Shown: positions 46,410 through 57,179, counted from the stretch's first letter. The stretch: DNA of 64,000 nt from Planctomycetia bacterium (GCA_015075745.1 JABTTW010000001.1:2232001-2296000); one strand, 5' to 3'. The notes: generated from the sequence alone by a model not told the origin. Translations and numbers: made by a program.

Positions 46410-47222
46410 TCAGCGCGCCCCGGGGCCGGCGAGTTCGGCGACAAACAACATGCACTCGGCGAGTAGCTGTTCCTCGTTGCAACCTTTGGTAACAAGCTGT
46501 GAAATCCGGGCGACAATCGCGCTGCCGACAATGGCGCCGTCGGCAAACGTACAAACTTCGCGAACCTGATCGGCAGTTCCGATGCCGAAACCGACCAGAA
46601 CCGGCCGCTGGGTCCGCTGGCGAATGTCCTCCAAATGACCGCGCAGGTCGGGGGGTAGCTTTCCTCTCGCCCCGGTCGTGCCCTGCACCGAGACGTAGTA
46701 GAGAAATCCGCCGGCAAGACGGGCGATGCGATCCTGCCGATCGGGCGGGGTTGTCGGTGCGACGAGCATCGCGACGCGAAGCCCGGCGGCGTGAACGCGC
46801 TCGACAATCGCGGGGGCCTCTTCGAGGGAGATGTCGGGAATGATGAGTCCGTCGATGCCCGCGGCCGCTGCCCTCGCGATAAATTCGTCCGCTCCGATGC
46901 GATAAATGATGGAGGCGGAAACCATCCCGAGGATGGGGTAACTCACATCGCGCCTGACGGAGGCGATCAAAGCGAAGATATCGTCCACGCGCGTTCCGGC
47001 GGCGAGGCTGTGAGTGAAAGCCTCCTGAATCACCGGGCCGTCTGCAATCGGGTCGGAGAAGGGAAATCCGATCTCGACGCCGCGAATCGGGAGCGATTCG
47101 AGACCTCGAAGGAGGGACGCAGTAAATGCAACACTCGGATAGCCCGCGGGGATGAACGGCCAGAGGCCGGAAGGCTGTGCCGCCAGGGTGGCATCAATTC
47201 GATTGACCGGATTAGTGCTCAA
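46410..47222 (-). CDS. trpA: Tryptophan synthase alpha chain
   Basis: TrpA cleaves indoleglycerol phosphate to indole. The start is a TTG at 47222, with the AGGGGG tract five to eight bases upstream; a longer frame to 47291 uses another TTG without support. This gives 270 residues, as usual. GYPSV, DGLIIPD, and [13 protein letters not shown] hold the typical strands; the catalytic acidic residues lie in [14 protein letters not shown] and [12 protein letters not shown]. The gene overlaps trpB by 11 bases. Confidence 0.93.
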   Translation of the reverse strand: MSTNPVNRIDATLAAQPSGLWPFIPAGYPSVAFTASLLRGLESLPIRGVEIGFPFSDPIADGPVIQEAFTHSLAAGTRVDDIFALIASVRRDVSYPILGMVSASIIYRIGADEFIARAAAAGIDGLIIPDISLEEAPAIVERVHAAGLRVAMLVAPTTPPDRQDRIARLAGGFLYYVSVQGTTGARGKLPPDLRGHLEDIRQRTQRPVLVGFGIGTADQVREVCTFADGAIVGSAIVARISQLVTKGCNEEQLLAECMLFVAELAGPGAR

Positions 47223-48426
47223 CGCTCTTCCCCCTGAGCCGGGCGACCTCGACGCAGTCCTTGTCGCCACGGCCCGAGAGACTAACGACAATCATCTTGT
47301 CCCGCCCTAGCTTCGGCGCAAGTTTGACGACGTGAGCGATGGCATGGGCCGTCTCCAGCGCGGGAATGATGCCCTCGGTGCGACTGAGCAACTCAAAAGC
47401 CGCAAGCGCCTCATCGTCCGTGGCACTGACGTATTCAGCACGGCCGGTAGCGGACCAGTAAGCGTGCTCGGGGCCGACGCCGGGATAGTCCAGTCCCGCC
47501 GAGACGGAGTGGACCGGGAGCGTCTGCCCGTCGTCATCCTGAAGCACAATCGTGTGCATGCCGTGAAGCACGCCGGGGCGGCCCTTGGAAATCGTGGCGC
47601 TGTGCCGTCTGTCGAGACCTTCGCCGGCCGCTTCGACGCCGATAAGACGGACGCCGACGTCGTTTATGAATGGGTGGAATATTCCGGCGGCGTTGCTGCC
47701 TCCTCCGACGCAGGCAACCACGGCATCCGGCAGGCGACCCGAAAGCGCCAGGGCCTGTTGTCGGGCCTCGCGACCGATGACAGATTGGAGGTCGCGGACG
47801 ATCAGAGGAAATGGGTGGGGACCCATCACAGAACCGATCACATAGTGGGTGGTGCTAACGGAAGCGATCCAGTCGCGTAGTGCCTCGTTAATGGCATCCT
47901 TGAGGGTGCGCTGGCCGCTTTCCACCGGAACGACGCGCGCGCCCATGAGCTCCATGCGATAGACATTCAGACGCTGACGCCGGACATCCTCCGCCCCCAT
48001 GTACACCACACACTCGAGTCCAAAGACGCAGGCGGCTGTTGCCGTGGCCACGCCGTGCTGGCCCGCACCGGTCTCGGCAATGATGCGCCGCTTGCCCATT
48101 CGCTTGGCAAGAATGGCCTGACCCAGCGTATTGTTGATCTTGTGCGCCCCGGTATGGTTGAGATCCTCGCGCTTCAGGTAGATGGCCGCGCCGCCGAGTT
48201 GCTCACTGAGCCTCGCCGCGTGATAGAGCGGGCTCGGACGGCCCACGTAATTCTGCAGGTATCCGTCCAATTCCGCCCAGAATGCTGCGTCATGCCGAGC
48301 GGTCGCATAGGCCTGCTCAAGGTCGGTCAGTGCCGACATGAGCGATTCCGGAACGAACTGCCCGCCGAAATTGCCGAACCGCCCGGAGGCGTCGGGAATA
48401 GTCTTCTGCGGGTCGAAAGAGGTCAT
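47212..48426 (-). CDS. trpB: Tryptophan synthase beta chain
   Basis: 404 residues. TrpB joins indole with serine. K96 in [10 protein letters not shown] binds PLP, and the [10 protein letters not shown] loop holds its phosphate. It leads the trpB-trpA pair. The other trp genes are not in the window. Confidence 0.97.
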   Translation of the reverse strand: MTSFDPQKTIPDASGRFGNFGGQFVPESLMSALTDLEQAYATARHDAAFWAELDGYLQNYVGRPSPLYHAARLSEQLGGAAIYLKREDLNHTGAHKINNTLGQAILAKRMGKRRIIAETGAGQHGVATATAACVFGLECVVYMGAEDVRRQRLNVYRMELMGARVVPVESGQRTLKDAINEALRDWIASVSTTHYVIGSVMGPHPFPLIVRDLQSVIGREARQQALALSGRLPDAVVACVGGGSNAAGIFHPFINDVGVRLIGVEAAGEGLDRRHSATISKGRPGVLHGMHTIVLQDDDGQTLPVHSVSAGLDYPGVGPEHAYWSATGRAEYVSATDDEALAAFELLSRTEGIIPALETAHAIAHVVKLAPKLGRDKMIVVSLSGRGDKDCVEVARLRGKSVEH

Positions 48427-48536
48427 AAACGGCTCCCAGGGGCTCGAAAATCCATCATAAGACGCATCCGGTGGACGGCCAAATCGCCCAATTGAAGATT
48501 GTTCTCTCGCCTGCAGTAGGCCGATACAATATCCCT

Positions 48537-49016
48537 ATGGCAACACGTCCCTTTGAAACGGCGGGATCACTCAAGTCCCCAATGGTTCGACAGATATCGG
48601 TCTTTCTCGAAGACCGTGTCGGGGCACTGATGCGTCTCTTCAAGGCATTCGAAGGATCGGACGTCCGGGTTGTGGCGATGTCGGTCGTTCACGCAATCGA
48701 CTGCGCCATTATCCGGGTCATCTGCGACCAGCATGACGCCGCCGTCGAGATCCTTGAAAAGCGCGGCTTCCCCCTGAGTCAGACCGAGCTGCTAGTTGTT
48801 GAAGTGCCGCACGGCCACGGATTGATGTCCATCTGCTCCGCCCTGCTCGCCGGCGAGGTCAACATCGACTATGCCTACCCGCTGCTGGTGCGCCCGGCAG
48901 GCCGCGCTGCCCTGGCCATCCACACAGACAGCGTTGAGACCGCGGTCCAGGTTTTTCGCCTGCGCAAGTTTCAACTCATGTCCGAAGACGACCTCGGCCC
49001 CGGCCCGGTCCGCTGA
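48537..49016 (+). CDS. Tandem ACT-domain protein
   Basis: 159 residues from ATG 48537. Two ACT folds follow: residues of about 16-80 (RQISVFLEDRVGALMRLFKAFEG) and about 86-155 (LLVVEVPHGHGLMSICSALLAG). There is no catalytic domain, so it probably binds an amino acid and signals or controls an enzyme. It is divergent from trpB, 110 bases away, which hints at a role in amino acid control. Confidence 0.75.
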   Translation: MATRPFETAGSLKSPMVRQISVFLEDRVGALMRLFKAFEGSDVRVVAMSVVHAIDCAIIRVICDQHDAAVEILEKRGFPLSQTELLVVEVPHGHGLMSICSALLAGEVNIDYAYPLLVRPAGRAALAIHTDSVETAVQVFRLRKFQLMSEDDLGPGPVR

Positions 49017-49153
49017 ATCAACCGTCCCACTAATCAGCCCGAAACCCCGCTGCAGGAAATGCAGTGACGAGCCTGCGCCTGGACGATCGGGCTGTTTCCC
49101 TTCGACGTACGCCCCGTCCCGCATTAGAATCCAACGCTTAACCCGCTGCACCC

Positions 49154-49227
49154 GGGCGATTAGCTCAGTTGGTTAGAGCACCTCGTTTACACCGAGGGGG
49201 TCGGGGGTTCGAGTCCCTCATCGCCCA
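49154..49227 (+). tRNA. tRNA-Val (anticodon UAC)
   Basis: A 74-base cloverleaf: acceptor GGGCGAT with ATCGCCC (49220-49226), D-arm GCTC...GAGC, anticodon arm CCTCG-TTTACAC-CGAGG with anticodon TAC (49188-49190), variable GGGTC, T-arm GGGGG-TTCGAGT-CCCTC with one GU pair, and discriminator A. CCA is not encoded. It lies 58 bases from the end of the RND gene, on the opposite strand. Confidence 0.95.
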
Positions 49228-49284
49228 GTGCCCACCCATTTTCATTCTCGGCTCGAATAAGAGCGCTTTTGCCGGATTCACATT

Positions 49285-52200
49285 TCAAGCCGGCTTTCGA
49301 AATACCCTGTACAGGGCCGGAACACACAGGAGATTCATCAGCGTGGATGTGACGAGGCCGCCGGTGATGACGACGGCGAGCGGGTACTCAATCTCGTGGC
49401 CCGGTCTGTCGCCTGCAATAACCAAAGGGGCGAGGCCGAGACCCGTGGACAGCGCGGTCATCAGAATCGGAGACAAGCGCTCTTCCGCACCGCGCAGCAG
49501 GAAGGATGCGCTCATGCACTCGCCTTCCTCGCGGAGCAGATGCTCGTAGTGGCTGACCATCATGATGCCATTTCGCCCGGCGATGCCGATCACCGTGACA
49601 AAACCCACGAGCGAGCCGAGTGACAGCACCCCTCCGGTAAGAAACGCGGCGGCCACGCCTCCAACGAGCGAGAAGGCAAGCGTAAGCAGGATCAGCCCCG
49701 TTAGGCGCACGGACTGGAATTCCACGTAAAGCAGAACAACGATTCCGGCGAAAGCCGCGAATGAGAAAACCAGCAATCGGCGCTGGGACGCCTGGCGGGC
49801 CTCAAACTCACCCAGAAACTCCGGGTGGTATTCGCGATCGAAACTCAGGGACCGCACCTTTGCCTCCACATCCCGCGCGACGCTTCCCAAATCACGGCCC
49901 TTTGCATTGCAGGTAATGTCGATGCGACGCGACGCTGACTCGCGCTTGATTTCGTTAGGTGCTGGAACAATCGCAATATCCGCAACGTCGCCCAGTCGCG
50001 TATGCCCGCTGCGGGGCAGGTCGATCAACAAGTCTCCTAGCCCGTTTGGGTCGGCCCGCAGTCTTAGATCCCCGAGGACCGCGACGTCGAAGACTTTTTG
50101 TCCCTCGAAGATTTCGCCGACTTTGACGCCTTGCAGTAGCGTCGTGGCAGCGCGGCGGACATCGCCCGCGGTCAGGCCGAACAGAGTCGCGGCGTCCGGC
50201 TTGAGTCGAACCAGAATCTGAGGCACAAGCGTTTGCGTCTCGACGTGAAGGTCAGTCACACCCGGAACCTCCGCCATAACCCTTTGGACTTCCTGCGCCT
50301 TGTCTCGAAGGATAGCGAGATCCGGACCAAACAACCGAACCACGATGCTCGCGCTCGAACCGGTCAGGACTTCTTTGATCCTCTCCTTCAGATATGTCAG
50401 CACATCTCGGTAAATGCCGGGGTACTCGTCGATGACCGCCTGAATCCGCGCCAAGGTCGCGGCAAAGTCCGCTTCCGGCTCAACGCTGATCCAGAGTTCG
50501 CAGAAATTTGGGCCGACGACTTCATCGGCGACCTCAGCGCGGCCCAGGTGCGCGCCGAAATTTCGTACGCCGGGAATGGCGCGTAGCTCTCGGCTTACGT
50601 TGATGGTGGAACGGGCCAACGCGTCGAGGGAAGTGCCCGGCTTTTCGACCCAATGCATCAGAAAATCGGTCTCTTGAAAACTCGGCAGGAATTCCTCGCC
50701 GAGGAGCGGAATGCTTAGTGCCGTCGCCAGGAGAATCGCCGCGACGCTCCAGCCAATTCGGGCGGGCCTGAAGAGCAATCTCGGGAGGAGATTCCTGTAT
50801 TTCTCTTTGAGCCATCGAACCAGTCGGGAATCTTCCGCGACATGATTGGCTCCCGGGAGCAAGAAATAGGAAAGTGCCGGCGTCACCGTTAGGGCAACCA
50901 ACAGAGACACGAGGATGGCGAGGATGTACGAAACCGCCAGCGGCCGAAAGAATGTGCCCGCCAGCCCCTCAAGGAAAAAGATGGGAACGAATACGAGGAT
51001 AACGATCATGCTTGCGAACACGACCGCGCTTCGCACCTCAAGAGATGCACGCAGAACGACGCGGAAGCTCGACACCGGCGAGCCGGCAAGGGCGTTAAGC
51101 CGCAGACGCCGCGCGATGTTCTCGACGTCAATGATGGCGTCATCGACAACTTCGCCGACGGCGATGACAAGGCCGGCGAGCGTCATGACGTTGATCGTCC
51201 CGCCTCGCCAATAGAGAACGAGAATAGCCCCCAGGATGGACAGTGGAATGGCGACCAGGCTGATGACGGCGGTGCGCCAGTTAAACAAGAAGATCACAAG
51301 AATGATGGCGACAAGCAGCGCGCCCAGGAGCATGGCGTCCGTCAGATTATCAATCGAGCGCTCGATGAAAGTCGCCGGGCGGAAGATGGTGGAATCGATT
51401 TCGACGTCGCTCAGACCGGGGCGCAAGGCATCGAGCGCTGTCTCAACTTTTCGTGTTACTTCAAGCGTATTGCCCCAGGGCTGCTTCTCGACGATGAGCA
51501 GCAAACCCGGGCCGTCGTTGATCACCGCATCGCCGATGGGCACCGGATGCCCCTCAACCACCTCAGCGACGTCCCCCAGCCGGAGTATCCCCTGATCGGA
51601 CTCGATAACCACCGCGCGTGCGAGTTCTTCGACAGTCTGAACAGCAGCAGCATGACGAATGGGAATCCGCTGGACCGGCGTATCGACGAAGCCACCCGCG
51701 GAAACCACCGTTGCATCACCGGCGGCGCGGACCACCTGATCCAACGAAACGCCGTGAAGTCGCAGGCGATCCGGATCCACGCGCACCTGTAACTGGCGGT
51801 CGCGCTGACCCCAGATGGCGACATTCGCGACGCCGGGGACGGCCATCAGATGCGGTCGAATCGACCACTTGGCGAGGGTGGTGAGCTCCACCTGAGAGAG
51901 CTTCTTCGACGACATCCCAATCTTCAGCACGCGGCTTAGCGATGACAACGGAGAGAGCATGACCGGCGGCCTGGCGACGGCGGGAAGCCGAGGAGCCTCA
52001 ATCGCCAGGCGCTCCTGAACGAGTTGGCGGGCCTCCATGAGATCGACGTCTTCCTCCAGGTACAGGACGATGGAGGCAAGGCCGAGCACGGACTTCGAGC
52101 GCAGTGTCGTCAGCCACGGCGTGGCGTTCAGGACACTCTCAAGCGGAACCGTGATCAGGCTTTCGACTTCCTCAGTGGACAATCCAGGCGCTTCCACCTG

Positions 52201-52347
52201 GATTTCGATTCGTGGGGGCGCAAATTCCGGAAAAACGTCCAGCGGAACGACGGTGGCCGCGCGAAATCCGGCGACCACGCTGACCGCGGCCAGTGCAATG
52301 ACCACTACGCGAAGCTGCAACGACGTCTTGACGATCCACGAAAGCAT
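49285..52347 (-). CDS. CusA/CzcA-type RND metal efflux transporter
   Basis: 1020 residues, inner-membrane RND pump of the heavy-metal branch. The TM4 signature of this branch ([19 protein letters not shown]) carries the acidic residues for proton transfer, and 12 hydrophobic helices and two large periplasmic loops are evident. With the adaptor and outer-membrane genes upstream it forms a tripartite pump. Cu(I)/Ag(I) or divalent metals are both possible; I could not place a methionine triad with confidence. Confidence 0.9.
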   Translation of the reverse strand: MLSWIVKTSLQLRVVVIALAAVSVVAGFRAATVVPLDVFPEFAPPRIEIQVEAPGLSTEEVESLITVPLESVLNATPWLTTLRSKSVLGLASIVLYLEEDVDLMEARQLVQERLAIEAPRLPAVARPPVMLSPLSSLSRVLKIGMSSKKLSQVELTTLAKWSIRPHLMAVPGVANVAIWGQRDRQLQVRVDPDRLRLHGVSLDQVVRAAGDATVVSAGGFVDTPVQRIPIRHAAAVQTVEELARAVVIESDQGILRLGDVAEVVEGHPVPIGDAVINDGPGLLLIVEKQPWGNTLEVTRKVETALDALRPGLSDVEIDSTIFRPATFIERSIDNLTDAMLLGALLVAIILVIFLFNWRTAVISLVAIPLSILGAILVLYWRGGTINVMTLAGLVIAVGEVVDDAIIDVENIARRLRLNALAGSPVSSFRVVLRASLEVRSAVVFASMIVILVFVPIFFLEGLAGTFFRPLAVSYILAILVSLLVALTVTPALSYFLLPGANHVAEDSRLVRWLKEKYRNLLPRLLFRPARIGWSVAAILLATALSIPLLGEEFLPSFQETDFLMHWVEKPGTSLDALARSTINVSRELRAIPGVRNFGAHLGRAEVADEVVGPNFCELWISVEPEADFAATLARIQAVIDEYPGIYRDVLTYLKERIKEVLTGSSASIVVRLFGPDLAILRDKAQEVQRVMAEVPGVTDLHVETQTLVPQILVRLKPDAATLFGLTAGDVRRAATTLLQGVKVGEIFEGQKVFDVAVLGDLRLRADPNGLGDLLIDLPRSGHTRLGDVADIAIVPAPNEIKRESASRRIDITCNAKGRDLGSVARDVEAKVRSLSFDREYHPEFLGEFEARQASQRRLLVFSFAAFAGIVVLLYVEFQSVRLTGLILLTLAFSLVGGVAAAFLTGGVLSLGSLVGFVTVIGIAGRNGIMMVSHYEHLLREEGECMSASFLLRGAEERLSPILMTALSTGLGLAPLVIAGDRPGHEIEYPLAVVITGGLVTSTLMNLLCVPALYRVFRKPA

Positions 52348-52395
52348 GATTCGGATGCGTGGCGCGCCGGCGGGCCTCGCAACTCCCTGTTGGTA

Positions 52396-53667
52396 CTAGT
52401 GCCCCGCTCCGCCAAACTCAATGCCGAACAATTCGGACGAGCCCTCTACCACAATCCGAGATTTCTCCTGGAGTCCCTTGGCCAGCACCGCGAGGTCTCC
52501 GTCGACGCGGTCAACGGCGACGCGCAGTCGTGTAAAGGCGCCCGGCTCCACTTCTCGATAAACCCATTGCCCACCGTGGATATCGTGCACCACCGAGGCC
52601 CAGGGGACGACGAGCAGATCTGTTTTTGCGGTTGTTGGAATGTCCAATCTCAACCGTTGCCCCGGGAATAATGAAAGGGTGGGATTCTCGATTTCGTAAT
52701 ACCAATCCACGGTTGCGGTTGATGGATTCGCGGTCATCGGCGATGACAAGGGCTTCGCCAACAATGTGTAATTCTTTGAGTCGCCAAGGACGAATACCCG
52801 TGCCGCGTCGACTCCTTCAAGGGATGCCACGTCTCCAACGTAGACCGGCACTTTGATCCACAGCGGGTCGAGCGACGCAATTTCGCACAACGGAGCACCG
52901 GCGGCCACAGCTTGGCCGGCCGCAACGTAGATTTTCTGGAGTACGCCGTCGAATTGGGGCGAAATCGGCAGCGCAACGCCTGTTGCTGCATCCTCAAGGT
53001 CACTGAAAGTACGCTCCAGAACACTCAGCCGAGTTTGTGCGGCGTCCAGATTCGACTTCGCTAGACGGTGTCCGGCTTTGGCCTCATCAAGCGAACGAAC
53101 CGATCCTGCGTTTTCCCTCAAGAGGCGCTCGGCTCGCTCCTGCGCAATCGCAGCGGCATCCAGCCTGACCAGGGCCGCCTCCACTTCGCCCCGAGCCTGG
53201 GCCATTGCCGTCTCGAGGTCCGCCTGGACTCGGGCCAGCGCGATTCGATCGGCGGGATTGAGGACCTCCCGATCTCCCCTGATGGATGGAAGCAATTCAA
53301 ATAGGATTTCACCGGCTGAAACACTGATTCCGGGCCCGGGCCAGGTACGCGAGGACGTAGCTGTAATCGTTCCGGGAAAAGGTGATGAAAGGGTGATCGA
53401 TCGCCCCTCCGGAATCACGGTCGTGCCGCCATACGTGCGGAATTGTTGAACGCTTTCGCGCACAACTTCAATCGTCCTGATCGCGAGGTGCTTGCGCGCA
53501 TCATCGGAGAGCGTGACGGTCGTCAAGGCCGTTTCCGGCCTTGGGTTCTTGACGTCGACCCGCTTGACCGAGGCATGATCGCCGTCATTCGACGACGACG
53601 AATCGCAGCCGACGGCCATTGATGTCAGGCTCAGGGCAAACAAAATACAACGCAGGGCCTTGGTCAT
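52396..53667 (-). CDS. RND efflux periplasmic adaptor lipoprotein
   Basis: 423 residues from ATG 53667, giving a signal peptide with an MAVGC lipobox. The protein has the membrane-fusion order: barrel-sandwich hybrid, helical hairpin (about residues 125-225, many Ala, Glu, Arg) and beta-barrel domain. It connects the RND pump to the outer-membrane channel. It lies 48 bases before the pump gene; the ribosome binding site is weak. Confidence 0.88.
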   Translation of the reverse strand: MTKALRCILFALSLTSMAVGCDSSSSNDGDHASVKRVDVKNPRPETALTTVTLSDDARKHLAIRTIEVVRESVQQFRTYGGTTVIPEGRSITLSSPFPGTITATSSRTWPGPGISVSAGEILFELLPSIRGDREVLNPADRIALARVQADLETAMAQARGEVEAALVRLDAAAIAQERAERLLRENAGSVRSLDEAKAGHRLAKSNLDAAQTRLSVLERTFSDLEDAATGVALPISPQFDGVLQKIYVAAGQAVAAGAPLCEIASLDPLWIKVPVYVGDVASLEGVDAARVFVLGDSKNYTLLAKPLSSPMTANPSTATVDWYYEIENPTLSLFPGQRLRLDIPTTAKTDLLVVPWASVVHDIHGGQWVYREVEPGAFTRLRVAVDRVDGDLAVLAKGLQEKSRIVVEGSSELFGIEFGGAGH

Positions 53668-53680
53668 GAGTGTTCCGATT

Positions 53681-53791
53681 TCAAAAGAGCGACGCAGCAA
53701 GGATCTGCCTGCCAAAGTCAAGAAAGAACCCCAGGAAGCTCTGGACGAACATCACGAATAACTGGAATAACTGATCAAGGGGACTAGTCAT
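53681..53791 (-). CDS. Candidate 36-residue membrane peptide
   Basis: ATG 53791 overlaps the stop of the tolC-like gene (GGCAATGACTAG). The 36 residues are mostly Phe, Leu and Val with a few polar ends (begins MTSPLDQLFQLF), so one membrane helix is expected. GAGGAGG lies about 12 bases upstream, but within the tolC-like gene. Position inside a tripartite pump operon suggests a small subunit; it has no known family. Confidence 0.45.
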   Translation of the reverse strand: MTSPLDQLFQLFVMFVQSFLGFFLDFGRQILAASLF

Positions 53792-55391
53792 TGCCACTGG
53801 AATCCTCCTCATGGTTGGATACATCTGCTTCAGGTGCGGACGGGCCGCGAGCCGCTTCAAATCGGCCACCCAGAGCTCCCGTCAGTTCCGCGATCGCCGT
53901 TCGGTAGTCTCGCAGTGCGTCGGCTGACAGCCGTTTCTGCATAAACTCAGCTTCCTGAGCATCGAGCAGGACGAGGACGCTCTCCTCACCGTTCTCGTAC
54001 CGGCTCTCAGCGCTTTTCAGGTTTCCTTCCACCTGGGGCAGAATCTCATCCCTGAAAGAACTGACCAGTTCCGCCGCGATGCGGGCGTTATTGGCGGCCG
54101 TTCGAACTTCGGTCACAACCGAATCCAGGAGCTGCTCGCGCTCCTTTGAGATGCGCTGAAGGGTAAATCCTGCCTTGGCGATCTGGGCCTGATTCTGGTC
54201 CCAGATGGGAAGCGTCAGTTGAATCGTCGGACCGAGCATGCTGTCAATGATTTGCCGCCGCGCAAGATCGCGCTGGCCCTTTGACTCGATGGTCGGCGCC
54301 GTCGGCGCCCCCGCCGCAATCGACGCCCTGGCGGTATCCGCAAGGACCTTGCGTCCCGGTAGCGCGCGGCGCTCCGTTCGTTCGCCCTGCAGCCCAATCT
54401 CCAGACTGGGAAAAATCTTGAGAATCTGCAGGTCGATGTCGCGCTCGGCCGAGGCGACTCGGGCATCCGCCCACTGAATGTCGAATCGATTCGCCATCGC
54501 AGTCGCGATGAGGTTATCTTCCGGGGCGATGACTGGATCAACCGAATCAATTTCGCCGCTCAGGTTCCAGGAATCAGGCCAACGGGCAAGGCCGAGAATC
54601 TGGGCGAGGGCAAGACGGGAGTTCTGCAAATCGCGGGTCGCGCGACGGGACTCGTTCTCAGTATCGAGAACCTGTGTCCGGATCAGCCCTGCTTCCAGCG
54701 GATTTGCCTCTCCGGCCCGAAGCCGTGCGTCGGCCAGCGCGAGGGATTGGCGCGCCCGCTCTGAGTTCTGCCGGGCGATCTCTTCGAGTTGAGCGCGCCA
54801 AAACACATCGAAGCATGCGGACTTCGTGCGCGCGGCGATGCGCACAGCCTCATCGAGAACGGAAAACACCGTTTGCTGAAGCTGGGCCTCGGCAATCTGC
54901 TTTCGAACAGGAATCTGCCAAAGGTCTACCAGTTGTTGCGCAAATCCCAGGGTCAATTCGCTCCGCCCTCCGCCGTCTGGAAAGCGCGCGCCGATGACCA
55001 GTGATGGATTCGTGAGCAGCCGGGACTGAACGACATCCGCCTGTGAAGCGCCGATTGATTGAAAAAGGGCCTGAAAGGCGCGGTTGTTGAGCATGGCCAT
55101 GCTGACGGCTTCCTCAATGGTCAGCCCGTCCGCAAGGAATGATCGCACTTTGTCGTCGACGAGCGATTCACCGGTCGGGTTATAGACTTCCTGCACGCCG
55201 AGTCGATTCTTGATTTCCGAACCCGCCTGCTCAAAGTTCGAAGCAGGATCCACACGGGCGCAACCCGTTCCAATCGCGGCGACAACTACCGCAGCAGCCA
55301 TCAGACCCGACAAACACCCGCGTTCACCGAGAGGTGATCTTCGTCGTGAGTATCTCACAATCGCGACAACTTTCTTGAATGGAAAAAACAT
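53784..55391 (-). CDS. TolC-family outer membrane protein (CusC-like)
   Basis: 535 residues. The N-terminus has a signal and an IGTGC lipobox, as in CusC-type channels. The rest has the long alternating helices of TolC proteins, with repeated Ala/Glu/Arg heptads and the family segment LTLEEAVSMAMLNNRAFQA near the start. It begins the efflux operon on the minus strand. Confidence 0.88.
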   Translation of the reverse strand: MFFPFKKVVAIVRYSRRRSPLGERGCLSGLMAAAVVVAAIGTGCARVDPASNFEQAGSEIKNRLGVQEVYNPTGESLVDDKVRSFLADGLTIEEAVSMAMLNNRAFQALFQSIGASQADVVQSRLLTNPSLVIGARFPDGGGRSELTLGFAQQLVDLWQIPVRKQIAEAQLQQTVFSVLDEAVRIAARTKSACFDVFWRAQLEEIARQNSERARQSLALADARLRAGEANPLEAGLIRTQVLDTENESRRATRDLQNSRLALAQILGLARWPDSWNLSGEIDSVDPVIAPEDNLIATAMANRFDIQWADARVASAERDIDLQILKIFPSLEIGLQGERTERRALPGRKVLADTARASIAAGAPTAPTIESKGQRDLARRQIIDSMLGPTIQLTLPIWDQNQAQIAKAGFTLQRISKEREQLLDSVVTEVRTAANNARIAAELVSSFRDEILPQVEGNLKSAESRYENGEESVLVLLDAQEAEFMQKRLSADALRDYRTAIAELTGALGGRFEAARGPSAPEADVSNHEEDSSGND

Positions 55392-55630
55392 GTGGAAGAC
55401 GACTGCGTTCCTCTCTCCCTGTCAGCGGCGCCCCAGGTGCGGAAGCCCGTCAATGGCGATTGTGTAGAAGATGTCCGCGCCCCAGTCGCCATTGACGCCT
55501 GCACCTCCCAGCGGTCCGAATGCACGGCAATGGTCGATTGTCCCGCTACCGTCCGGCACACGGAACACACGACCACGAATGCCGCGAGACACAGCGCAGC
55601 TCTTTGTCTCAGGCTCACAGGAGTCGTCAT
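55355..55630 (-). CDS. Possible small secreted protein before the tolC-like gene
   Basis: From ATG 55630 the frame starts with a typical signal peptide (MTTPVSLRQRAALCLAAF, then AG-Q) and ends after 91 residues, overlapping the tolC-like start by 37 bases. The rest is Ser- and Thr-rich and without a family. No ribosome binding site is seen. It may be a small metal-responsive exported protein or chance. Confidence 0.3.
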   Translation of the reverse strand: MTTPVSLRQRAALCLAAFVVVCSVCRTVAGQSTIAVHSDRWEVQASMATGARTSSTQSPLTGFRTWGAADRERGTQSSSTCFFHSRKLSRL

Positions 55631-55732
55631 TCGAACCGTGAACCGCTCTTGGCCGATACCGGGCATTGTTCACGCCGGTTTGAACTCCAACCAACGCTTA
55701 AGTTCAACAGGCCCTCGACGTTATCGATCCGG

Positions 55733-56242
55733 CTAGTCGTCGTCGTGTTCTTCACCGTGTTCATCGTCCCGATCGTGCGTTCGGCCGTCCGGGGAGTAGA
55801 GCACTTCATGCCGGCGATCGCCATTGCGAAACTTGACCTCGTACATGATGTAGGTCTTCTTCTCGACATAGACCTTGGCGTCCTTGCCCGCGGCCTGCGT
55901 GGCCTTGTCCTGAACGGCCTTCGGAATCGCGTCAAAGGGCACGGCCTCTTCCAGCTCGACCAGATCACCCGACGCTGTCACCAGTGCGTCAACGTTTCCG
56001 TGCGGGCCCTTCCACGACCCCTCATAAAATGTTCCTCCGTACTCTTTCTCCTCCGCGAATTCCGTGAGCTTGGCGTCACCCGCGAGTTTCTTCAGCGCTG
56101 CAAGCGCCGCGGCCGGAACCTCGGATTCCTTGACTTGTCGCTCGCTCTCCTCGTGCGGACCCATCGCGCGCACCAGACTCACACTCGCAGCACCAAGTGT
56201 GACCACCGCAATCGTCGTGATGATTGTTCGCTTCGTCGTCAT
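55733..56242 (-). CDS. PepSY-like exported protein
   Basis: 169 residues from ATG 56242 (GGGAG about seven bases upstream). A signal peptide is followed by about 130 residues with the beta-alpha order of PepSY-like domains (two halves: VPAAALAALKKLAGDAKLTEFAEEK and IPKAVQDKATQAAGKDAKVYVEKK). Such proteins often lie near metal-responsive two-component systems. The tail is rich in Asp, His and Glu (DRDDEHGEEHDDD), which may bind metal. It is divergent from the response regulator. Confidence 0.7.
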   Translation of the reverse strand: MTTKRTIITTIAVVTLGAASVSLVRAMGPHEESERQVKESEVPAAALAALKKLAGDAKLTEFAEEKEYGGTFYEGSWKGPHGNVDALVTASGDLVELEEAVPFDAIPKAVQDKATQAAGKDAKVYVEKKTYIMYEVKFRNGDRRHEVLYSPDGRTHDRDDEHGEEHDDD

Positions 56243-56349
56243 GCCTGTCTCCCTGTAAAGAGTGTTCTCTTCTCTAACCGATCCGATGAGCCTCATTGCT
56301 ACAAGGCACATCAGGCTCGGATCGTACAGTGCGGCGGTTTCCACACTAG

Positions 56350-56372
56350 TTCAGGTTCATTACAAACCTGAA
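56350..56372. promoter_or_regulatory. Inverted repeat in the efflux/two-component divergent region
   Basis: TTCAGGTT (56350-56357) and AACCTGAA (56365-56372) are a perfect 8-bp inverted repeat with a seven-base spacer, between the PepSY-like gene and the response regulator. It could be the box for the regulator, serving both directions. No known consensus is claimed. Confidence 0.5.
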
Positions 56373-56507
56373 AGAAATACCCGATTGGGTGTGCGGAACG
56401 CACGTCGGCGTCTTGGCGAACCAGTGCCTGACGGGCTAAGCTAACCTCAGAAGACGGATTCAAGAGGAATTCGCGCTCCGTTCACTATTGTCCAAGGTCA
56501 CAAACTC

Positions 56508-57179
56508 ATGCGCGCACTGGTTGTCGAAGATGAGCCCGGAGTGGCGACATTCATCGAGGGATGTTTGCGCGAGTCGTCTATTGCGGTCGACGTGGCCGCG
56601 GACGGACAAACCGGTTTTCAATTGGGGACGGAAAATCCTTACGACATTATCGTCCTGGACCTGATGCTTCCGATTCGCGATGGATTCAGCGTCGTGCGCG
56701 GCCTGCGCGCCGAGGGCGTTCAAACTCCTGTCATTTGCCTCACGGCGCGTGACGCGGTGGACGATCGCGTCCGAGGGCTGGACTGCGGCGCAGACGACTA
56801 TCTGGTCAAACCGTTTAGTCCCGCCGAACTGCTCGCCCGGATTCGCGCACTGGTTCGACGGACCTCGGCCGTTCCGACCAACCCCATTCGCGTCGGCGAT
56901 CTGGTGGTTGATGTCGTCGCCCGTCACGTGGAGAGAGCCGGCCGTCGTATAGACCTGTCATCCAAGGAATTCGCACTCTTGGAGTATCTCGCCCGCAACA
57001 CGGGACATGTGCTTACGCGGTACATGATCCTCGAAAAAGTCTGGGACATGAACCAGGACCCGCTCACCAATGTGGTCGACGTCCAGATGACTCGTCTGCG
57101 AAAAAAGATCGATTACGGGTTTGATTCGCCGCTGATTCATACGATTCGCGGTGTCGGCTTTGTACTTCGCGCGGAATAG
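56508..57179 (+). CDS. OmpR-family response regulator (CusR-like)
   Basis: 223 residues. The receiver domain has D8 and the phosphate acceptor D51 (IVLDLMLP), and the conserved Lys in LVKPFSP. The C-terminal winged helix is OmpR/PhoB type (VVARHVERAGRRIDLSSKEFALLEYL, RTRLRKKID, IRGVGF). It is followed nine bases later by its histidine kinase. Given the neighbours it should control the efflux genes. Confidence 0.92.
   Translation: MRALVVEDEPGVATFIEGCLRESSIAVDVAADGQTGFQLGTENPYDIIVLDLMLPIRDGFSVVRGLRAEGVQTPVICLTARDAVDDRVRGLDCGADDYLVKPFSPAELLARIRALVRRTSAVPTNPIRVGDLVVDVVARHVERAGRRIDLSSKEFALLEYLARNTGHVLTRYMILEKVWDMNQDPLTNVVDVQMTRLRKKIDYGFDSPLIHTIRGVGFVLRAE

Noticed and set aside
55422..55694. 90-codon minus-strand frame before the tolC-like gene
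   Set aside because: No signal or family; the overlapping frame from ATG 55630 has a better N-terminus, although still weak.
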